Shown here in pieces: positions 43,567-52,943 of a DNA stretch of 64,000 bases; positions within the stretch are counted from its first letter, which is position 1, and every line of letters begins with the position of its first letter. The notes below the pieces were generated by a model that had not been told where the DNA came from, did no database searches, and saw only the letters and a program-made list of their open reading frames with translations. The stretch lies in the NCBI GenBank assembly GCA_003452935.1, contig DMMY01000027.1, positions 62,001 through 126,000 on the forward strand, given 5' to 3'. The position numbers and the translations under genes were made by a program. The DNA is from Elusimicrobiota bacterium (lineage in GTDB: Bacteria > Elusimicrobiota > Elusimicrobia > UBA1565 > UBA9628).

Positions 43567-44298
43567 TTTCAGCCGAAGCGAACCGGGAAGCCGCGCGGCC
43601 GCGGTGTCGGGCCGCGGAAAAAAGTCCTTAACGAGCCGGCCTATGCAGGGGCCGCGCGAGGGACGATTCTCGGAAAAATAGGCGTTGCCGCTCATGAAAA
43701 GCGGTCCCTTCAGGTTCTTGGCGGAGAGCCGGGCGAAGACTCCGGCGCAAGACCGGGCGCAAGGCCCGGAGTTGAATCTCCTGCCGAAAGGGCAGAACCG
43801 GCTCATGGAACGGAAGCGATACGGATAATGGAAATTCACGGCGCCGGCGAAGCCCGCCAGCCGGCCCAGGATGAGGTCATTGTCGGTCTCCACGGAATCA
43901 ATGCCGCGCTCCCGGCAGAAAGCATTGAGAAATGCCTTGTCCATCTCCGCGATTTCCCACATGAGCAGGCGGCCCAGGATAGGCTTCACCGCGGCGCGGT
44001 ATTTTTGCCTGAGCAGATGCAAGAACCCCCAATCGTTGACCACGACCTCCATCTTCCGGCGTCCGCGGGCAATCTTGACGAGGAGCCGCTCCGCCCTGAC
44101 CAGGCCGTCCGTGGTCATCAAAGCCGTGACCAGGACGATCGGCCCCCGGTAAACGGCCCTGAGGCCGGCGATTTCGCCCTCCGAGGGAAGCCGGTTTTGG
44201 CAGAACTCGCTGCCCAGATAAACCAAGTCGAAACCCTTGAGGCCCTTGGCGGACACGACGGCCGGATCAAAGATGTTGAACGATATAGCGTTTTCCAT
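43549..44298 (-). CDS. U32-family protein, short type (pair 2)
   Basis: 249 residues. A TIM-barrel-like sequence with FDLVYLGSEFCQNRLPS near the start, VVVNDWGFLHLL, and a Cys cluster FCPFGRRFNSGPCARSC that parallels the 4Fe-4S-binding Cys of UbiU/UbiV-type U32 proteins. ATG at 44298 overlaps its partner by 32 nt. It is a clear paralogue of the gene at 45.2-45.9 kb. U32 pairs in other bacteria hydroxylate substrates without O2; a similar role here is inference. Confidence 0.75.
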   Translation of the reverse strand: MENAISFNIFDPAVVSAKGLKGFDLVYLGSEFCQNRLPSEGEIAGLRAVYRGPIVLVTALMTTDGLVRAERLLVKIARGRRKMEVVVNDWGFLHLLRQKYRAAVKPILGRLLMWEIAEMDKAFLNAFCRERGIDSVETDNDLILGRLAGFAGAVNFHYPYRFRSMSRFCPFGRRFNSGPCARSCAGVFARLSAKNLKGPLFMSGNAYFSENRPSRGPCIGRLVKDFFPRPDTAAARLPGSLRLKSKSLA

Positions 44299-45202
44299 AG
44301 TTCTGTGCCGACGCGCAGATCCGTTTGCCCTCGAAGAGGAAGCCCTCCCGGGACAGGCCTTTTTCCAGCAGCTTGGCGAGATAAACGGACTTGAAGAAAA
44401 GCTCGACGACCTCCGACGCATTGGGCCCCCGCGCCACCTTCATGCAGTTGGCCCCCATATGGTAGAAGTCATAAAAATAGCCCAGCAAGGTCCCGGTGTC
44501 GGGCATGGGCATGGAATAGCTGCCGCCCTCGCACCTGATGGCGGAGAGGCAGGTGTACTTGGGCGGCTCCTTGCCGGGCACGATCTCCTGCGAACAGGGG
44601 CAGGATAGGGAACAGAGGGCGTTGAGGTTGATCTCGTAAAAGAGGGGCAAACAGAACATCTCGATATCCAGACCCAGCTTCCTGTCGAACATGGGCCTCG
44701 CCTCATCGGGAGTCAACTGCTGCGGCAGCACGATCCTGGAGATGCCCCGCTCCTTGAAGAACTTCAAGGTCGTCGCATTGAAGCACAGGCCCAGAGTGCT
44801 GAGCACGAAATAGGCGTCCATTCCCCGCCTCTTGAAATGATCCAGGACGGCGAGGTCCCGGATAATGACCCCGTCCATGCCCCCTTCGAGCAGGGCCTCC
44901 ACCTTCCCCGCCGCCTCGTCGAACGCGGCGGCCGGGAACACGTCGTTGGCCACGAGAAACGCCTTCTTCCCGAGGGAATGCGCGAACTCCACGGTCCGAT
45001 GCAGTTCATCGACGCCCGAGAAATTCTCGGCGCGCATGCCGTGATTCGGTATATCGAGCAGGCCGCAATAGACTTCATCGGCCCCGCGCGTCAGGAAAAA
45101 TTCCGCCTGTTTGAACGAGCGCACGCCCACGAGAACCTTCATCCTGTCGGACGCCTGGCGCAGGGGCTTGGCGCCGCCGCGGGCAAGGGGTTTGTTCGTC
45201 AT
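44267..45202 (-). CDS. U32-family (peptidase U32-like) protein, long type (pair 2)
   Basis: 311 residues from the ATG at 45202; ATG 45142 is an alternative. Blocks: GADEVYCGLLDIPNHGMRAENFS, VANDVFP, GVIIRDLAVL, LSTLGLCFNAT, VLPQQLTPDEA, and Cys in FCLPLFYEINLNALCSLSCPCSQ. These are U32 hallmarks: a TIM barrel with an iron-sulfur site. It is paralogous to the gene at 45.9-46.8 kb. Together with the short U32 it forms a pair reminiscent of UbiU-UbiV; no ubiquinone gene is nearby. Confidence 0.85.
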   Translation of the reverse strand: MTNKPLARGGAKPLRQASDRMKVLVGVRSFKQAEFFLTRGADEVYCGLLDIPNHGMRAENFSGVDELHRTVEFAHSLGKKAFLVANDVFPAAAFDEAAGKVEALLEGGMDGVIIRDLAVLDHFKRRGMDAYFVLSTLGLCFNATTLKFFKERGISRIVLPQQLTPDEARPMFDRKLGLDIEMFCLPLFYEINLNALCSLSCPCSQEIVPGKEPPKYTCLSAIRCEGGSYSMPMPDTGTLLGYFYDFYHMGANCMKVARGPNASEVVELFFKSVYLAKLLEKGLSREGFLFEGKRICASAQNYGKRYIVQHL

Positions 45203-45218
45203 AGGCCTCTGACGGATA

Positions 45219-45905
45219 TTATATGCGAAATCCGGCCTCGTCCACGAGTTCATGGACCGTTCTCCAGACCGCGGCAGCAGGCGCCGCGGCAGCGCTTTTC
45301 ACGAAATAGGCTTTCTCGCGCAGGTAGAGCCCGTAGCCGACGTGCTCGTTGAACAGCCTGCCCGGCCCGCCTCTTTCACAGGAGAAGGAGCAAGCCGCCC
45401 GGAAATGCCGCTCAAAAGGGCAGAACGTGGTCACGGCCTTGAAGCGGTACGGGACATGATAGGAAACCTTGAGGCCGAGCTTGCCCGAGATGCGGCGGGC
45501 CAGGACGGGGTTGTCCGCCTCCGCAGCCGCGACGCGGTGCGCGGCGCAAAACGCGCGCGCCCACGCCGGATCCATGCGCGAGAGCTCGTCGACGAGCAGC
45601 CTGCCCGCGGACACGGAGAACCCGGAGGTCCTCCGGACAAATTCAAACAAGCCCCAATCGTTGACGATAAGCTCGGAGAAAAGCCGGGCTTGGAGAGCGC
45701 GCCCGAGGAAGTTTTCCAGCCGCGCCAGGCCCGCGTCGGTGAGCAGCGAGGTGGCCAACGAAATAGTTCCGCGATGCCTCTTCCTCAGCCGCGCGAGCCC
45801 GGCCAAGGACGGCAGCCGGCTTTGGCAATACTCGCTGCCGGCTATGAGCGTACGATACCCTCGCCCCGGGTCAAGCGATCGGTTTATAAGTAAAGCTCTT
45901 TCCAT
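45219..45905 (-). CDS. U32-family protein, short type (pair 1)
   Basis: 228 residues from the ATG at 45905, overlapping the long-type gene by 35 nt. Shares YRTLIAGSEYCQSRLPS, LIVNDWGLFEFV and FCPFERHFRAACSFSC with the short U32 at 43.5-44.3 kb, so the pair has been duplicated as a unit. Cys residues are placed for a 4Fe-4S site. Role inferred from family only. Confidence 0.75.
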   Translation of the reverse strand: MERALLINRSLDPGRGYRTLIAGSEYCQSRLPSLAGLARLRKRHRGTISLATSLLTDAGLARLENFLGRALQARLFSELIVNDWGLFEFVRRTSGFSVSAGRLLVDELSRMDPAWARAFCAAHRVAAAEADNPVLARRISGKLGLKVSYHVPYRFKAVTTFCPFERHFRAACSFSCERGGPGRLFNEHVGYGLYLREKAYFVKSAAAAPAAAVWRTVHELVDEAGFRI

Positions 45906-46788
45906 ATTGCATGGGCCGGGAATCAACGCCGCGCCCGTGATGGATGAACGCCTCGCGAGAGACGCCCTTGTCCAGAAGCTTAAGGAGCCGGCGCACCTTC
46001 CAGAAGAGATCCATCTGCCTTCGCGAATTGGGCCAGCGCGCCACCTTCACGTACTGAACCCCGGCCTTGTAGTAGTCATAGAAAGCGGCCAGCATGTAGT
46101 CCGGGCCCGGCATGGGCATGTAAAAACCGCCTTGCGAGTGCTTGAACTTGAGCAGGCAGGGAAAATCCTCGGCCCTGGCGCTTTTCTCGCGGCCGGTCTG
46201 GGGGCAGGGCAGGGAGCAGAGAAAATCCACGTTGACGCCGTAGTAGAACGGCTGGCAAAATACCTCGGTTTCTATCGCCAGCCCGTTGCGCACCAGCCGC
46301 CCCGCGTTTTCAGGCATCATCTGCATGGGCAGCACCACGCGGGACACGCCCAGGCCGGCGAAGAACTCAAGCGCCTTGCTGTTGAAGCAGATGCTCAGGG
46401 TGCTCAGGGTGATGTAAGGACGCAGGTCCGTTGCCTTGAGGAAGGACATGAAAGCCGGGTCCTTGAGGATGACGCCGAAAAGTCCGGCGTCGGTGAGACT
46501 TCTGATCCAGCCGCATGTCCGCTCGTATCCGGCCCGGGGCAGGATATCGTTGAGCGCGAGGAACACCCGGCCCTTGAGCCGTCGAGCCAGAGCGATCACG
46601 CGCCGGATATGAGCGACGCCCTGCAGATTCTCCATGGGGAGCCGGTTGTTGGGCATGCCCACGAGGCCGCAATAAACCTCGGCAGCCCCGTTCTCGAGAT
46701 AATAGCGCGCCTCTGTCGCTGATTTGACGCCCACGGCGATCCTCATGCGGGAAACCCGGCGTCCGTCAACCGAACCGTCGCTCAGCAT
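45871..46788 (-). CDS. U32-family (peptidase U32-like) protein, long type (pair 1)
   Basis: 305 residues. GAAEVYCGLVGMPNNRLPMENLQG, LALNDILPRAG, GVILKDPAFM, LSTLSICFNSKAL, VLPMQMMPENA and FCQPFYYGVNVDFLCSLPC match the other long U32 along the whole length. The start is 3 nt beyond the upstream rSAM/SPASM stop, so one transcript covers DegT, rSAM and all four U32 genes. An ATG at 46746 is an alternative start. Confidence 0.85.
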   Translation of the reverse strand: MLSDGSVDGRRVSRMRIAVGVKSATEARYYLENGAAEVYCGLVGMPNNRLPMENLQGVAHIRRVIALARRLKGRVFLALNDILPRAGYERTCGWIRSLTDAGLFGVILKDPAFMSFLKATDLRPYITLSTLSICFNSKALEFFAGLGVSRVVLPMQMMPENAGRLVRNGLAIETEVFCQPFYYGVNVDFLCSLPCPQTGREKSARAEDFPCLLKFKHSQGGFYMPMPGPDYMLAAFYDYYKAGVQYVKVARWPNSRRQMDLFWKVRRLLKLLDKGVSREAFIHHGRGVDSRPMQYGKSFTYKPIA

Positions 46789-46791
46789 GAT

Positions 46792-47889
46792 TCAACTCGC
46801 ATAGGGCACGCGCCCGCAGCGCGAGCAGACCGGAAGAAAGCCGCCGGCCGCCAGAAGCTTTTTCCTGAAATCATCATAAGCGCCGCCATGGTAAATCTTG
46901 CGCCAAGTCTTATCTTTCATGGAACCGAATTTAAGGCCGAGCGGCTGGCATGACAAGACCTCCCCGCTGGGCGAGAGCCAGAGAGAGTTCCATTGGCCGG
47001 AGCAAAACCCGTTTTTTCTTTTCAATTCCCCGCGCGAATACCACTTCCTGAAATCATTCCAGGCCAAGGCGGGATAAAACTTCACTTTCGGATCGTTTTC
47101 CTTTTTTATCTTAAGCATCTGTCGCCAGAGCGCGGCCCGGTTTATCCCCGCCAGCCGGCGCTGGGACGGTTGGATGCTTATCTTCTTCCCCAAAATAGCG
47201 CCGGTTTTCCGGATGTCCTCGGCCCGCATGAATTCCAGATGGTTAAAGGCGATTATATCCGGTCGGAGCTTTTTGATGCACAGGTAGAGTTCGTGAAGCC
47301 GCGCGTGGTTAGCCGCGTTGATGGTGCACCATATGTTTATGGAGGGGCGTCCATTTTTGGCGGCCATGCGAAGCAAGCGCACCGCTTTGGCGGCGCGATA
47401 GAACGCGCCGTCCGCCGCAGCCGTCCGGTCATGCTCCCGCGGCAAGCCATGCAGGGAAATGACTATTTCATCCGCCCTGCTTTTCGCCAGCGAAACGGCC
47501 CGGTCGCGGTCAAGCAGCCAGGCGTTGGTGGTTATCAACGCCGAGTGCCCTTTTGCCTTGATATGCGCGACCAGGGCGCAGAGGTCCTTTCTCAACAGGG
47601 GCTCTCCCCCGGTGAGATAAAAATGCCGCGGTTTTCCGCCGAGGGAATCCACAAAAGCCCTAAGACGCCGCAGCGACAGCTCTTTTTTCGGCGAGGACAG
47701 AAGCCCGTTGGCCTTGACAAAGCAGAACGGACAGGCGAAGCCGCACCTGTAGGTGAGGTCAATGGCTATGTAGCGAGGATCATCCAGCCGCGCGTTCCGA
47801 GACCGGCAAGGCCCGTCGGATTCTGGCCAGCAGGCGGACCGGTCAGGGCCGGCGGGTCCTGAAAAATCCGTTGATGGCATTGCAGACAT
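46792..47889 (-). CDS. Radical SAM/SPASM protein
   Basis: 365 residues. CX3CX2C at C49, C53 and C56 (YRCGFACPFC), YLTGGEPLLRKDL, VISLHGLPREHD, and SPASM-like C-terminus: FCSGQWNSLWLSPSGEVLSCQPL, FGSMKDKTWRKIYHGGAYDDFR and CSRCGR. It overlaps the DegT gene by 47 nt; ATG 47880 is an alternative start. Base composition looks lower in GC than most neighbours. The combination with DegT and U32 pairs suggests a cofactor or peptide pathway with hydroxylation-type steps (inference). Confidence 0.85.
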   Translation of the reverse strand: MSAMPSTDFSGPAGPDRSACWPESDGPCRSRNARLDDPRYIAIDLTYRCGFACPFCFVKANGLLSSPKKELSLRRLRAFVDSLGGKPRHFYLTGGEPLLRKDLCALVAHIKAKGHSALITTNAWLLDRDRAVSLAKSRADEIVISLHGLPREHDRTAAADGAFYRAAKAVRLLRMAAKNGRPSINIWCTINAANHARLHELYLCIKKLRPDIIAFNHLEFMRAEDIRKTGAILGKKISIQPSQRRLAGINRAALWRQMLKIKKENDPKVKFYPALAWNDFRKWYSRGELKRKNGFCSGQWNSLWLSPSGEVLSCQPLGLKFGSMKDKTWRKIYHGGAYDDFRKKLLAAGGFLPVCSRCGRVPYAS

Positions 47890-48883
47890 AATCGATCTCG
47901 CTTGTCGTCATTCTACAATAAACCGGCAGGTGCAGCGCCTGCGCGCGGTAACGGGCGCTTACGGGAAAGGAACCGTCCGCAAGACCCATTGCCGAATGGA
48001 AAGGGAAATATTGTCTTTCAAGCTTGATCCGCGATCTCTCAAGAAAGGCGGCCAGGGCGGGCGCCGCGCCGTGTTTCACCAACAACGGCAGTTCCTGCGC
48101 CGCCGACCCGATGCCGGGCAAGCGCAGCCACGGCATTTTGCCCAGGCGCAGCCTGAAGCGGGCGTTAGATTCTTTCAGATCCAGGAGAATTCGGGAAATA
48201 TTTCTCAGCTTCAACCTGAGCATGGGAGCGGCGGCTTCCAGACTGCCGCGACCGGAGGGAAGGCTGCGGGAAAGAACAGCCGAATATCTGTCATCGTCGA
48301 AAAGCAGGGCGCCGGCTTTTATGCTCATATGGGAAACTGGTTTATAAGGCGAAAGGGAAAAAACGCTGATGTCGCCGAAACTGCCTAACGGACTGCCGGA
48401 GGCTTCCAGGCCTAGCGCCTGAGAGGCGTCTTCAAGCATTTTTATGCCGCGCTCCAGGCAAAGAGTTTTTATGGCGCGGACATCCCCGCAGGCGGCGAAC
48501 ATATGCGCCAATAAAAGCATATCCGCGTTTTTCGCGAGTTTTTTAAAATTTCCGAGGCCCGGGTTTAAGGTCCGCGGCCCGGCTTCCACGGGCAGGGGCT
48601 TGGCGCCGCTTTTCAGCACGGCTTCAAGCAGCGACGGGTGGGTGAGATTGTTCAAGGCCACGGTCTGGCCGCGTCCTGCTCCCAGCGCCGCAAGCCCGGC
48701 CGCAACGGCCGTCCTCCCGCTGTCCGTAAAAACGCAGCGCTTTCTTCCAATCAGCCGGGCCAGCTCCGCGCCTAATTCATCCAGGTATTTTTCGCCCCCC
48801 ACGCGTTTGAGGAGCGCGGTTTCAGCCGCCGCTTCTTCGGCAAGCGAATCATCGAGGCGGTAAGGGTCGAAAATCAGGCTCAT
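47843..48883 (-). CDS. DegT/DnrJ/EryC1/StrS-family PLP aminotransferase
   Basis: 346 residues. TDSGRTAV (53-60) for phosphate binding, MLEDASQALGLE (149-160) with the PLP Asp, and the Schiff-base Lys K181 in SLSPYKPV. The family aminates keto-sugars; some act on other ketones. It is the first gene of the rSAM/U32 operon, not next to nucleotide-sugar genes. The 48.9 kb small-RNA locus is divergent from it. Reduced GC relative to neighbours may mean recent transfer. Confidence 0.85.
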   Translation of the reverse strand: MSLIFDPYRLDDSLAEEAAAETALLKRVGGEKYLDELGAELARLIGRKRCVFTDSGRTAVAAGLAALGAGRGQTVALNNLTHPSLLEAVLKSGAKPLPVEAGPRTLNPGLGNFKKLAKNADMLLLAHMFAACGDVRAIKTLCLERGIKMLEDASQALGLEASGSPLGSFGDISVFSLSPYKPVSHMSIKAGALLFDDDRYSAVLSRSLPSGRGSLEAAAPMLRLKLRNISRILLDLKESNARFRLRLGKMPWLRLPGIGSAAQELPLLVKHGAAPALAAFLERSRIKLERQYFPFHSAMGLADGSFPVSARYRAQALHLPVYCRMTTSEIDYVCNAINGFFRTRRP

Positions 48884-48932
48884 AGGTTATGCGCCTTGGA
48901 ATTTATCATTTTTTCAACATCGCAAAACTGAT

Positions 48933-48961
48933 TTGCTTTATGGAAGCGATTGTGCTATGTT
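48933..48961 (+). promoter_or_regulatory. Promoter of small-RNA candidate copy 1
   Basis: TTGCTT (48933-48938), 17 bp spacer, TATGTT (48956-48961). It lies upstream of a terminator-ended non-coding sequence that recurs at 62.1 kb. Confidence 0.5.
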
Positions 48962-48967
48962 AGAGGA

Positions 48968-49050
48968 GGTTCGGCAGCAAGTTTTCGCGGTTTCGAACCT
49001 GAGACGAGAAATATCAGGACCAGGCCCCCGAAAGGGGGTTTTGTGTTTTT
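48968..49050 (+). ncRNA. Candidate small RNA, copy 1
   Basis: About 85 nt between a promoter and a terminator hairpin (CCCCC-GAAA-GGGGG followed by TTTTGTGTTTTT). A ~32 nt core (TTTCGAACCTG, then ACGAGAAATATCAGGACC) is shared with the locus at 62.1 kb, and both have the same promoter-core-terminator order. There is no good ORF. It could be a small RNA or a short attenuator; the next gene begins 380 nt downstream, which favours a free RNA. The rest of the gap to 49433 shows nothing I can identify. Confidence 0.5.
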
Positions 49051-49433
49051 AGGGGAACATCCGCCGCTTTGTCTAAAAGCCCAAAAAATCACATGCTTTA
49101 GACACCATCATTTCAACGGCGCCTCGCGTCCGAAGGTCATTCGTAGAGCAAGTCCTCGACACAGCATGACCAACGCAAATTTGTTGAGGCCGCCGAAGAT
49201 AGGTATAATCACGGCGCGTTCGATGTTCAACTCCCAATGCAAACGAATGCCACCCGGGATATCGCGGCCCTCATCACGACCGGATCGTGTCAAGCCGGGA
49301 TCACGTCGGATATCACGCCGCATTCAGGCTCGGTTTTCCATGGCCAGAATCCGACGCTCACTGGCGGCGGATTGGGAATAAAAACCACCGCGACTTCTCC
49401 GTGTTCAGGCTTATCGACTGCGCGCGCATTGAC

Positions 49434-50972
49434 ATGATTATGTCCAAAATACTGTTTTTATCATTGGTTCTCAGCGCCAAGCCGTCTTGGGCGTTGCCCA
49501 GCATATCGTCATATAGCGGATTCATCCGCGACGGCCAGCAGATGAGCATATCAGGAACAGGCTTCGGAGATCTTGGCCCGAGCATCGTAATCTTCGATGA
49601 TTTCAACGGAGGCGCTGCCGGGAACGAAATACCTCTTACTTCACCAAAAGTCAGTTCTTGGACCATCACCGGCACATATCACCCTGCCTATTCTTCTCTG
49701 GCCCACAGCGGAACGTCAAGCATGCGCACGGCCAACGGAGTCAACATGCTCCAATTCGGAAAAACCTTCAGCCCCGCCACGGAGGTTTTCGCGTCTTTCT
49801 GGGTCAGAGTCCCTCCCGGAACGAATTTCCCGGGAGTCGTCGGCACTCCGAGATCCTTCTACAGCCCTATTCAAGAATCATATGTTATCCCCGCAAGCCC
49901 AGGTCCTTTCACGGTGACAGTCGCTGCGGCCTATGGATCCTATAATGCGGACCTGGGCGTTACAAACACCGGCACGGGACAGTCCATGACAAGGGCAACC
50001 TCCAACCCGGCTGCGGGTCAATACAGCCAAACCGACAAAGTCTATACGTTCTCGTCCGCCGATGCAGGCAAATCGGTCCAGATCCGCTACAACACCCGTC
50101 GGTCATCCTGGAAAATGATATGGTTCATGGACGGGGCATCGGGGTTCAGCAAAGACGACAACATCACGTTCCCCTCCTGGACAGGAGCAGGCTGGATCCT
50201 GGGCTCGAACAACAACATGAGCGTGATCTTCGGCACGGATAACGGCGTTTACTCAACCACTCTTTCACATATCTCAGACCAATCCAACAGACCTGTCACG
50301 GGCGCCTACTGGCAGAACTACTGGAGACTCAACAGCACTGCGGGGATCAAACCCTATCCCTGGTCTTCGGCAGTCGCCTACGCTCATTCCGCAGGCTGGT
50401 TCCCGGGAAATGGTATAAGCAGCGGTCAATGGTGGACGTGGGACAACTGGATGAGAATCGCCCAATGGTACAAAGCAGGCGCAAATCCCACGGCGGATAT
50501 CGGCTCCAGCTTTCTGCAACTCCTCAATGAAGGCGTGACGCAAAAATACCACGTTGGCCCGACCCTTGACGGAGCCAATAGGCCGACCAGCTTGTTCGCC
50601 ACGGCCAATGGCGACAACGTCCCGCGATTCGATCGCGTCACTTTCCCGGGATGGATATTGGTCAATCCAGGCGTTGAGCCGGTCTATGATGATATCTACA
50701 TCAGCGCAGGCCCGGGGGCTCAAGCCAGAGTCGAGATCGGGGATGCCCCGAACTACTCGAACTGCACGAATCTCACGCTGGCCACGATCAATCACTGGAG
50801 CGACTTCTCGATAACTGCCACGCTGCGGCAAGGCAGCTTCAAAAACGGGGACAGTGCCTATCTTTTCGTGATCGATGCGGAGGGAAACACCTCAGACGGC
50901 AAAGCTATCACCATCGGAAACGGCATCGTCAGCGGCGCACCGGCAAAGCCAAAAGGATTGCGCATCAAATGA
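49434..50972 (+). CDS. Secreted beta-rich protein of unknown function
   Basis: 512 residues from the ATG at 49434. Signal peptide MIMSKILFLSLVLSAKPSWA, then Gly/Ser/Thr-rich sequence with ISGTGFGDLGPSIVIFDDF, an IPT/TIG-like or lectin-like start, many aromatic residues (WWTWDNWMRIAQWY) and a C-terminal FSITATLRQGSFKNGDSAYLFVIDAEG block, again IPT-like. No catalytic motif recognised. Base composition is clearly less GC-rich than the rest of the window. It stands alone between the small RNA and the ABC exporter. Confidence 0.7.
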   Translation: MIMSKILFLSLVLSAKPSWALPSISSYSGFIRDGQQMSISGTGFGDLGPSIVIFDDFNGGAAGNEIPLTSPKVSSWTITGTYHPAYSSLAHSGTSSMRTANGVNMLQFGKTFSPATEVFASFWVRVPPGTNFPGVVGTPRSFYSPIQESYVIPASPGPFTVTVAAAYGSYNADLGVTNTGTGQSMTRATSNPAAGQYSQTDKVYTFSSADAGKSVQIRYNTRRSSWKMIWFMDGASGFSKDDNITFPSWTGAGWILGSNNNMSVIFGTDNGVYSTTLSHISDQSNRPVTGAYWQNYWRLNSTAGIKPYPWSSAVAYAHSAGWFPGNGISSGQWWTWDNWMRIAQWYKAGANPTADIGSSFLQLLNEGVTQKYHVGPTLDGANRPTSLFATANGDNVPRFDRVTFPGWILVNPGVEPVYDDIYISAGPGAQARVEIGDAPNYSNCTNLTLATINHWSDFSITATLRQGSFKNGDSAYLFVIDAEGNTSDGKAITIGNGIVSGAPAKPKGLRIK

Positions 50973-51120
50973 CACATTGCCCCAGCGGTCGCATTTTTAA
51001 ATGGCTTTTGACGCGAACTGACCCCTATCGCAGACTCCGGAGCTCAAGCGCCATCCAGGCCAAAAGGCTACGAAAAACAGGGGAGCGCGCCGGCACCCGT
51101 TCAGCCGAGAGGCACCCGGG

Positions 51121-51891
51121 CTAGCGGGTCTGCTGCAGGCGGCCGAAGGAGACGACGCCCCAGGCCGCGGTGACGGCGCAGAAAAACAGCACCGCGGCCA
51201 GGTCCAGGCCCGCGGGAAACGCCCCCCAGCCGAGCATGACCCAGCGCATGAGGTCCACGCAGTAGGTGAAGGGATCCAGGCACGCGGCCAGGCGCAGCCA
51301 TTTCCCGGACCGGGACAAATCGAAGAGCGCGCCGCCGAAGAAGAACATAGGCCAGGTCAGGAAGCTCATGACCAGGCCGAAGCCCTCCATGCTGTTCATG
51401 CGCGCGCCGATGCCCAGGCCGATGTTGGCCATGAGAAACGCGAAGAGCATGGACAAGACGAGCGCGGCCGCGAGCTGCAGCGGCCCCAGGGGCAGGACAA
51501 AGGCCGCGCCGATGGCCAGCAGGATGGCGGCTTCCATGACCGCGCCCGCCATGCCGCCCAGGGACTTTCCCAGGAACAAAGTGCTCCGCGAGATCGGCGC
51601 CACCAGGACTTCCTTGAGGAAATCCAGCCGTTTATCCCAGATGATATAAAGCCCGTAGGTGATGGCGGTAAACAGGATGACCATGCACAAGATGCCGGGA
51701 AAGATGAACTGCTGGTAGGTGCAGCCCGGCACCGGGCTGTGCCCCGAAAGGCCCCGGCCCACCACGAATAAAAAAAGCAGGGGCGAGACCAGAACCGCCA
51801 CGATGCGCTCCTTCTCGCGAAAGTATATCTTAACCTCGCGCAGGAGCAGGGCGTAGACCGCGTAAAGATCGGACCGCAGGGAAGTCGTCAT
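51121..51891 (-). CDS. ABC-2 type transporter permease
   Basis: 256 residues with six membrane segments. The cytoplasmic-face EKERIVAVLVSPLLFLFVVGRGL and LDFLKEVLVAPISRSTLFLGKSLGG blocks are typical of DrrB/NodJ-type permeases. It overlaps its ATPase partner by 4 nt. The pair exports a drug, lipid or polysaccharide; the substrate cannot be told. Confidence 0.92.
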   Translation of the reverse strand: MTTSLRSDLYAVYALLLREVKIYFREKERIVAVLVSPLLFLFVVGRGLSGHSPVPGCTYQQFIFPGILCMVILFTAITYGLYIIWDKRLDFLKEVLVAPISRSTLFLGKSLGGMAGAVMEAAILLAIGAAFVLPLGPLQLAAALVLSMLFAFLMANIGLGIGARMNSMEGFGLVMSFLTWPMFFFGGALFDLSRSGKWLRLAACLDPFTYCVDLMRWVMLGWGAFPAGLDLAAVLFFCAVTAAWGVVSFGRLQQTR

Positions 51892-52862
51892 GATTTGCGC
51901 GCCGCGGCGATCCGCTCGAAAATCGTGTCGCGGCCCTCCCCGGCCTCGATCGGCCGGCCGGTGAACTTCATGAACACATCGTCGAGAGTCACGCGCCGGA
52001 CATGAACCTCTTCGAGATCCGGACAGAGTTCGATGAGGGCCTTAAGATGCCGGGGAGCGTCCTCCACCGTGAGTCTCAAGCCCCCGTCCTCCCGGACGGC
52101 CTCCTTGACGAAATCCAGACCGGCGAAGGCCGCGGGCGCGGCGCCGCCCCGAAGCCGCACGATGTCTCCCCCCACCTTGCGCTTGAGTTCATCGGCGGTG
52201 CCCAGTTCCCGGATCCGGCCGCGGTCGATGATGGCCACCCGGTCCGCTAGGCTGTCGGCCTCTTCCATGTAATGGGTGGTCAGGATGATGGTCGTGCCGG
52301 CGCGATCCTTGAGCTCCCGGATATAGCCCCAGACCGCCTGGCGGCTGGCCGGGTCCAGGCCCAGGGTGGGCTCGTCGAGAAACAGGATGCGCGGGGCATG
52401 GATGAGCCCGCGGGCGATCTCCAGGCGGCGGCGCATGCCTCCGGAATAAGTCCGCACCAGGTCGTCGGCCCGGTCGCCCAGGCCCACGGTCGCCAGCATC
52501 CGCGCCATGCGCTGCCGGATCTCGCGGCGGGGCACGCCGTAGAGCATGGAGTGCAGATAGAGATTCTCCCGGCCGGTGAGCAGGTCGTCGACGCTGGGCT
52601 CCTGGAACACGATGCCGATGTTCCGCCGGACCTCGAGACCCTCGCGCAGGATGTCGTGGCCGGCCACCCGCGCCGAGCCCGAGGTGGGCTTGACCAGGGT
52701 GCAGAGCATGCTGATGAAGGTGGTCTTGCCCGCGCCGTTGGGCCCCAGCAGAGCCAGCACCTCGCCTTCGGCGATGGAGAGGTCGATGGCGTCGACGGCG
52801 AGCAGTTCGCCGTAGCGCTTGGCGAGGCCCTCGGCGAGGATGGCGGCCGACGCTGGGTTCAC
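51888..52862 (-). CDS. ABC transporter ATP-binding protein, DrrA-like
   Basis: 324 residues. Walker A GPNGAGKTT (about 39-47), Q-loop FQEPSVDDLL, signature YSGGMRRRLEIARGL, Walker B ILFLDEPTLGLDP, and a ~90-residue C-terminal DrrA-type domain ending in EVHVRRVTLDDVFMKFTG. It energises the adjacent ABC-2 permease. Two strong hairpins lie upstream, between it and the Spy-like gene. Confidence 0.94.
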   Translation of the reverse strand: MNPASAAILAEGLAKRYGELLAVDAIDLSIAEGEVLALLGPNGAGKTTFISMLCTLVKPTSGSARVAGHDILREGLEVRRNIGIVFQEPSVDDLLTGRENLYLHSMLYGVPRREIRQRMARMLATVGLGDRADDLVRTYSGGMRRRLEIARGLIHAPRILFLDEPTLGLDPASRQAVWGYIRELKDRAGTTIILTTHYMEEADSLADRVAIIDRGRIRELGTADELKRKVGGDIVRLRGGAAPAAFAGLDFVKEAVREDGGLRLTVEDAPRHLKALIELCPDLEEVHVRRVTLDDVFMKFTGRPIEAGEGRDTIFERIAAARKS

Positions 52863-52943
52863 GCCTCTATTCTAGGATTTACAAAGCGGTTTGGGCGCCA
52901 TCATCCTTAAGACGCGAACACATCCTTGCCACCCCGACGCAAT

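Noticed and set aside
49108..49323. 71-codon minus-strand frame in the 48.9-49.4 kb gap
   Set aside because: No ribosome site and no recognised family; could be a remnant, but nothing supports it.
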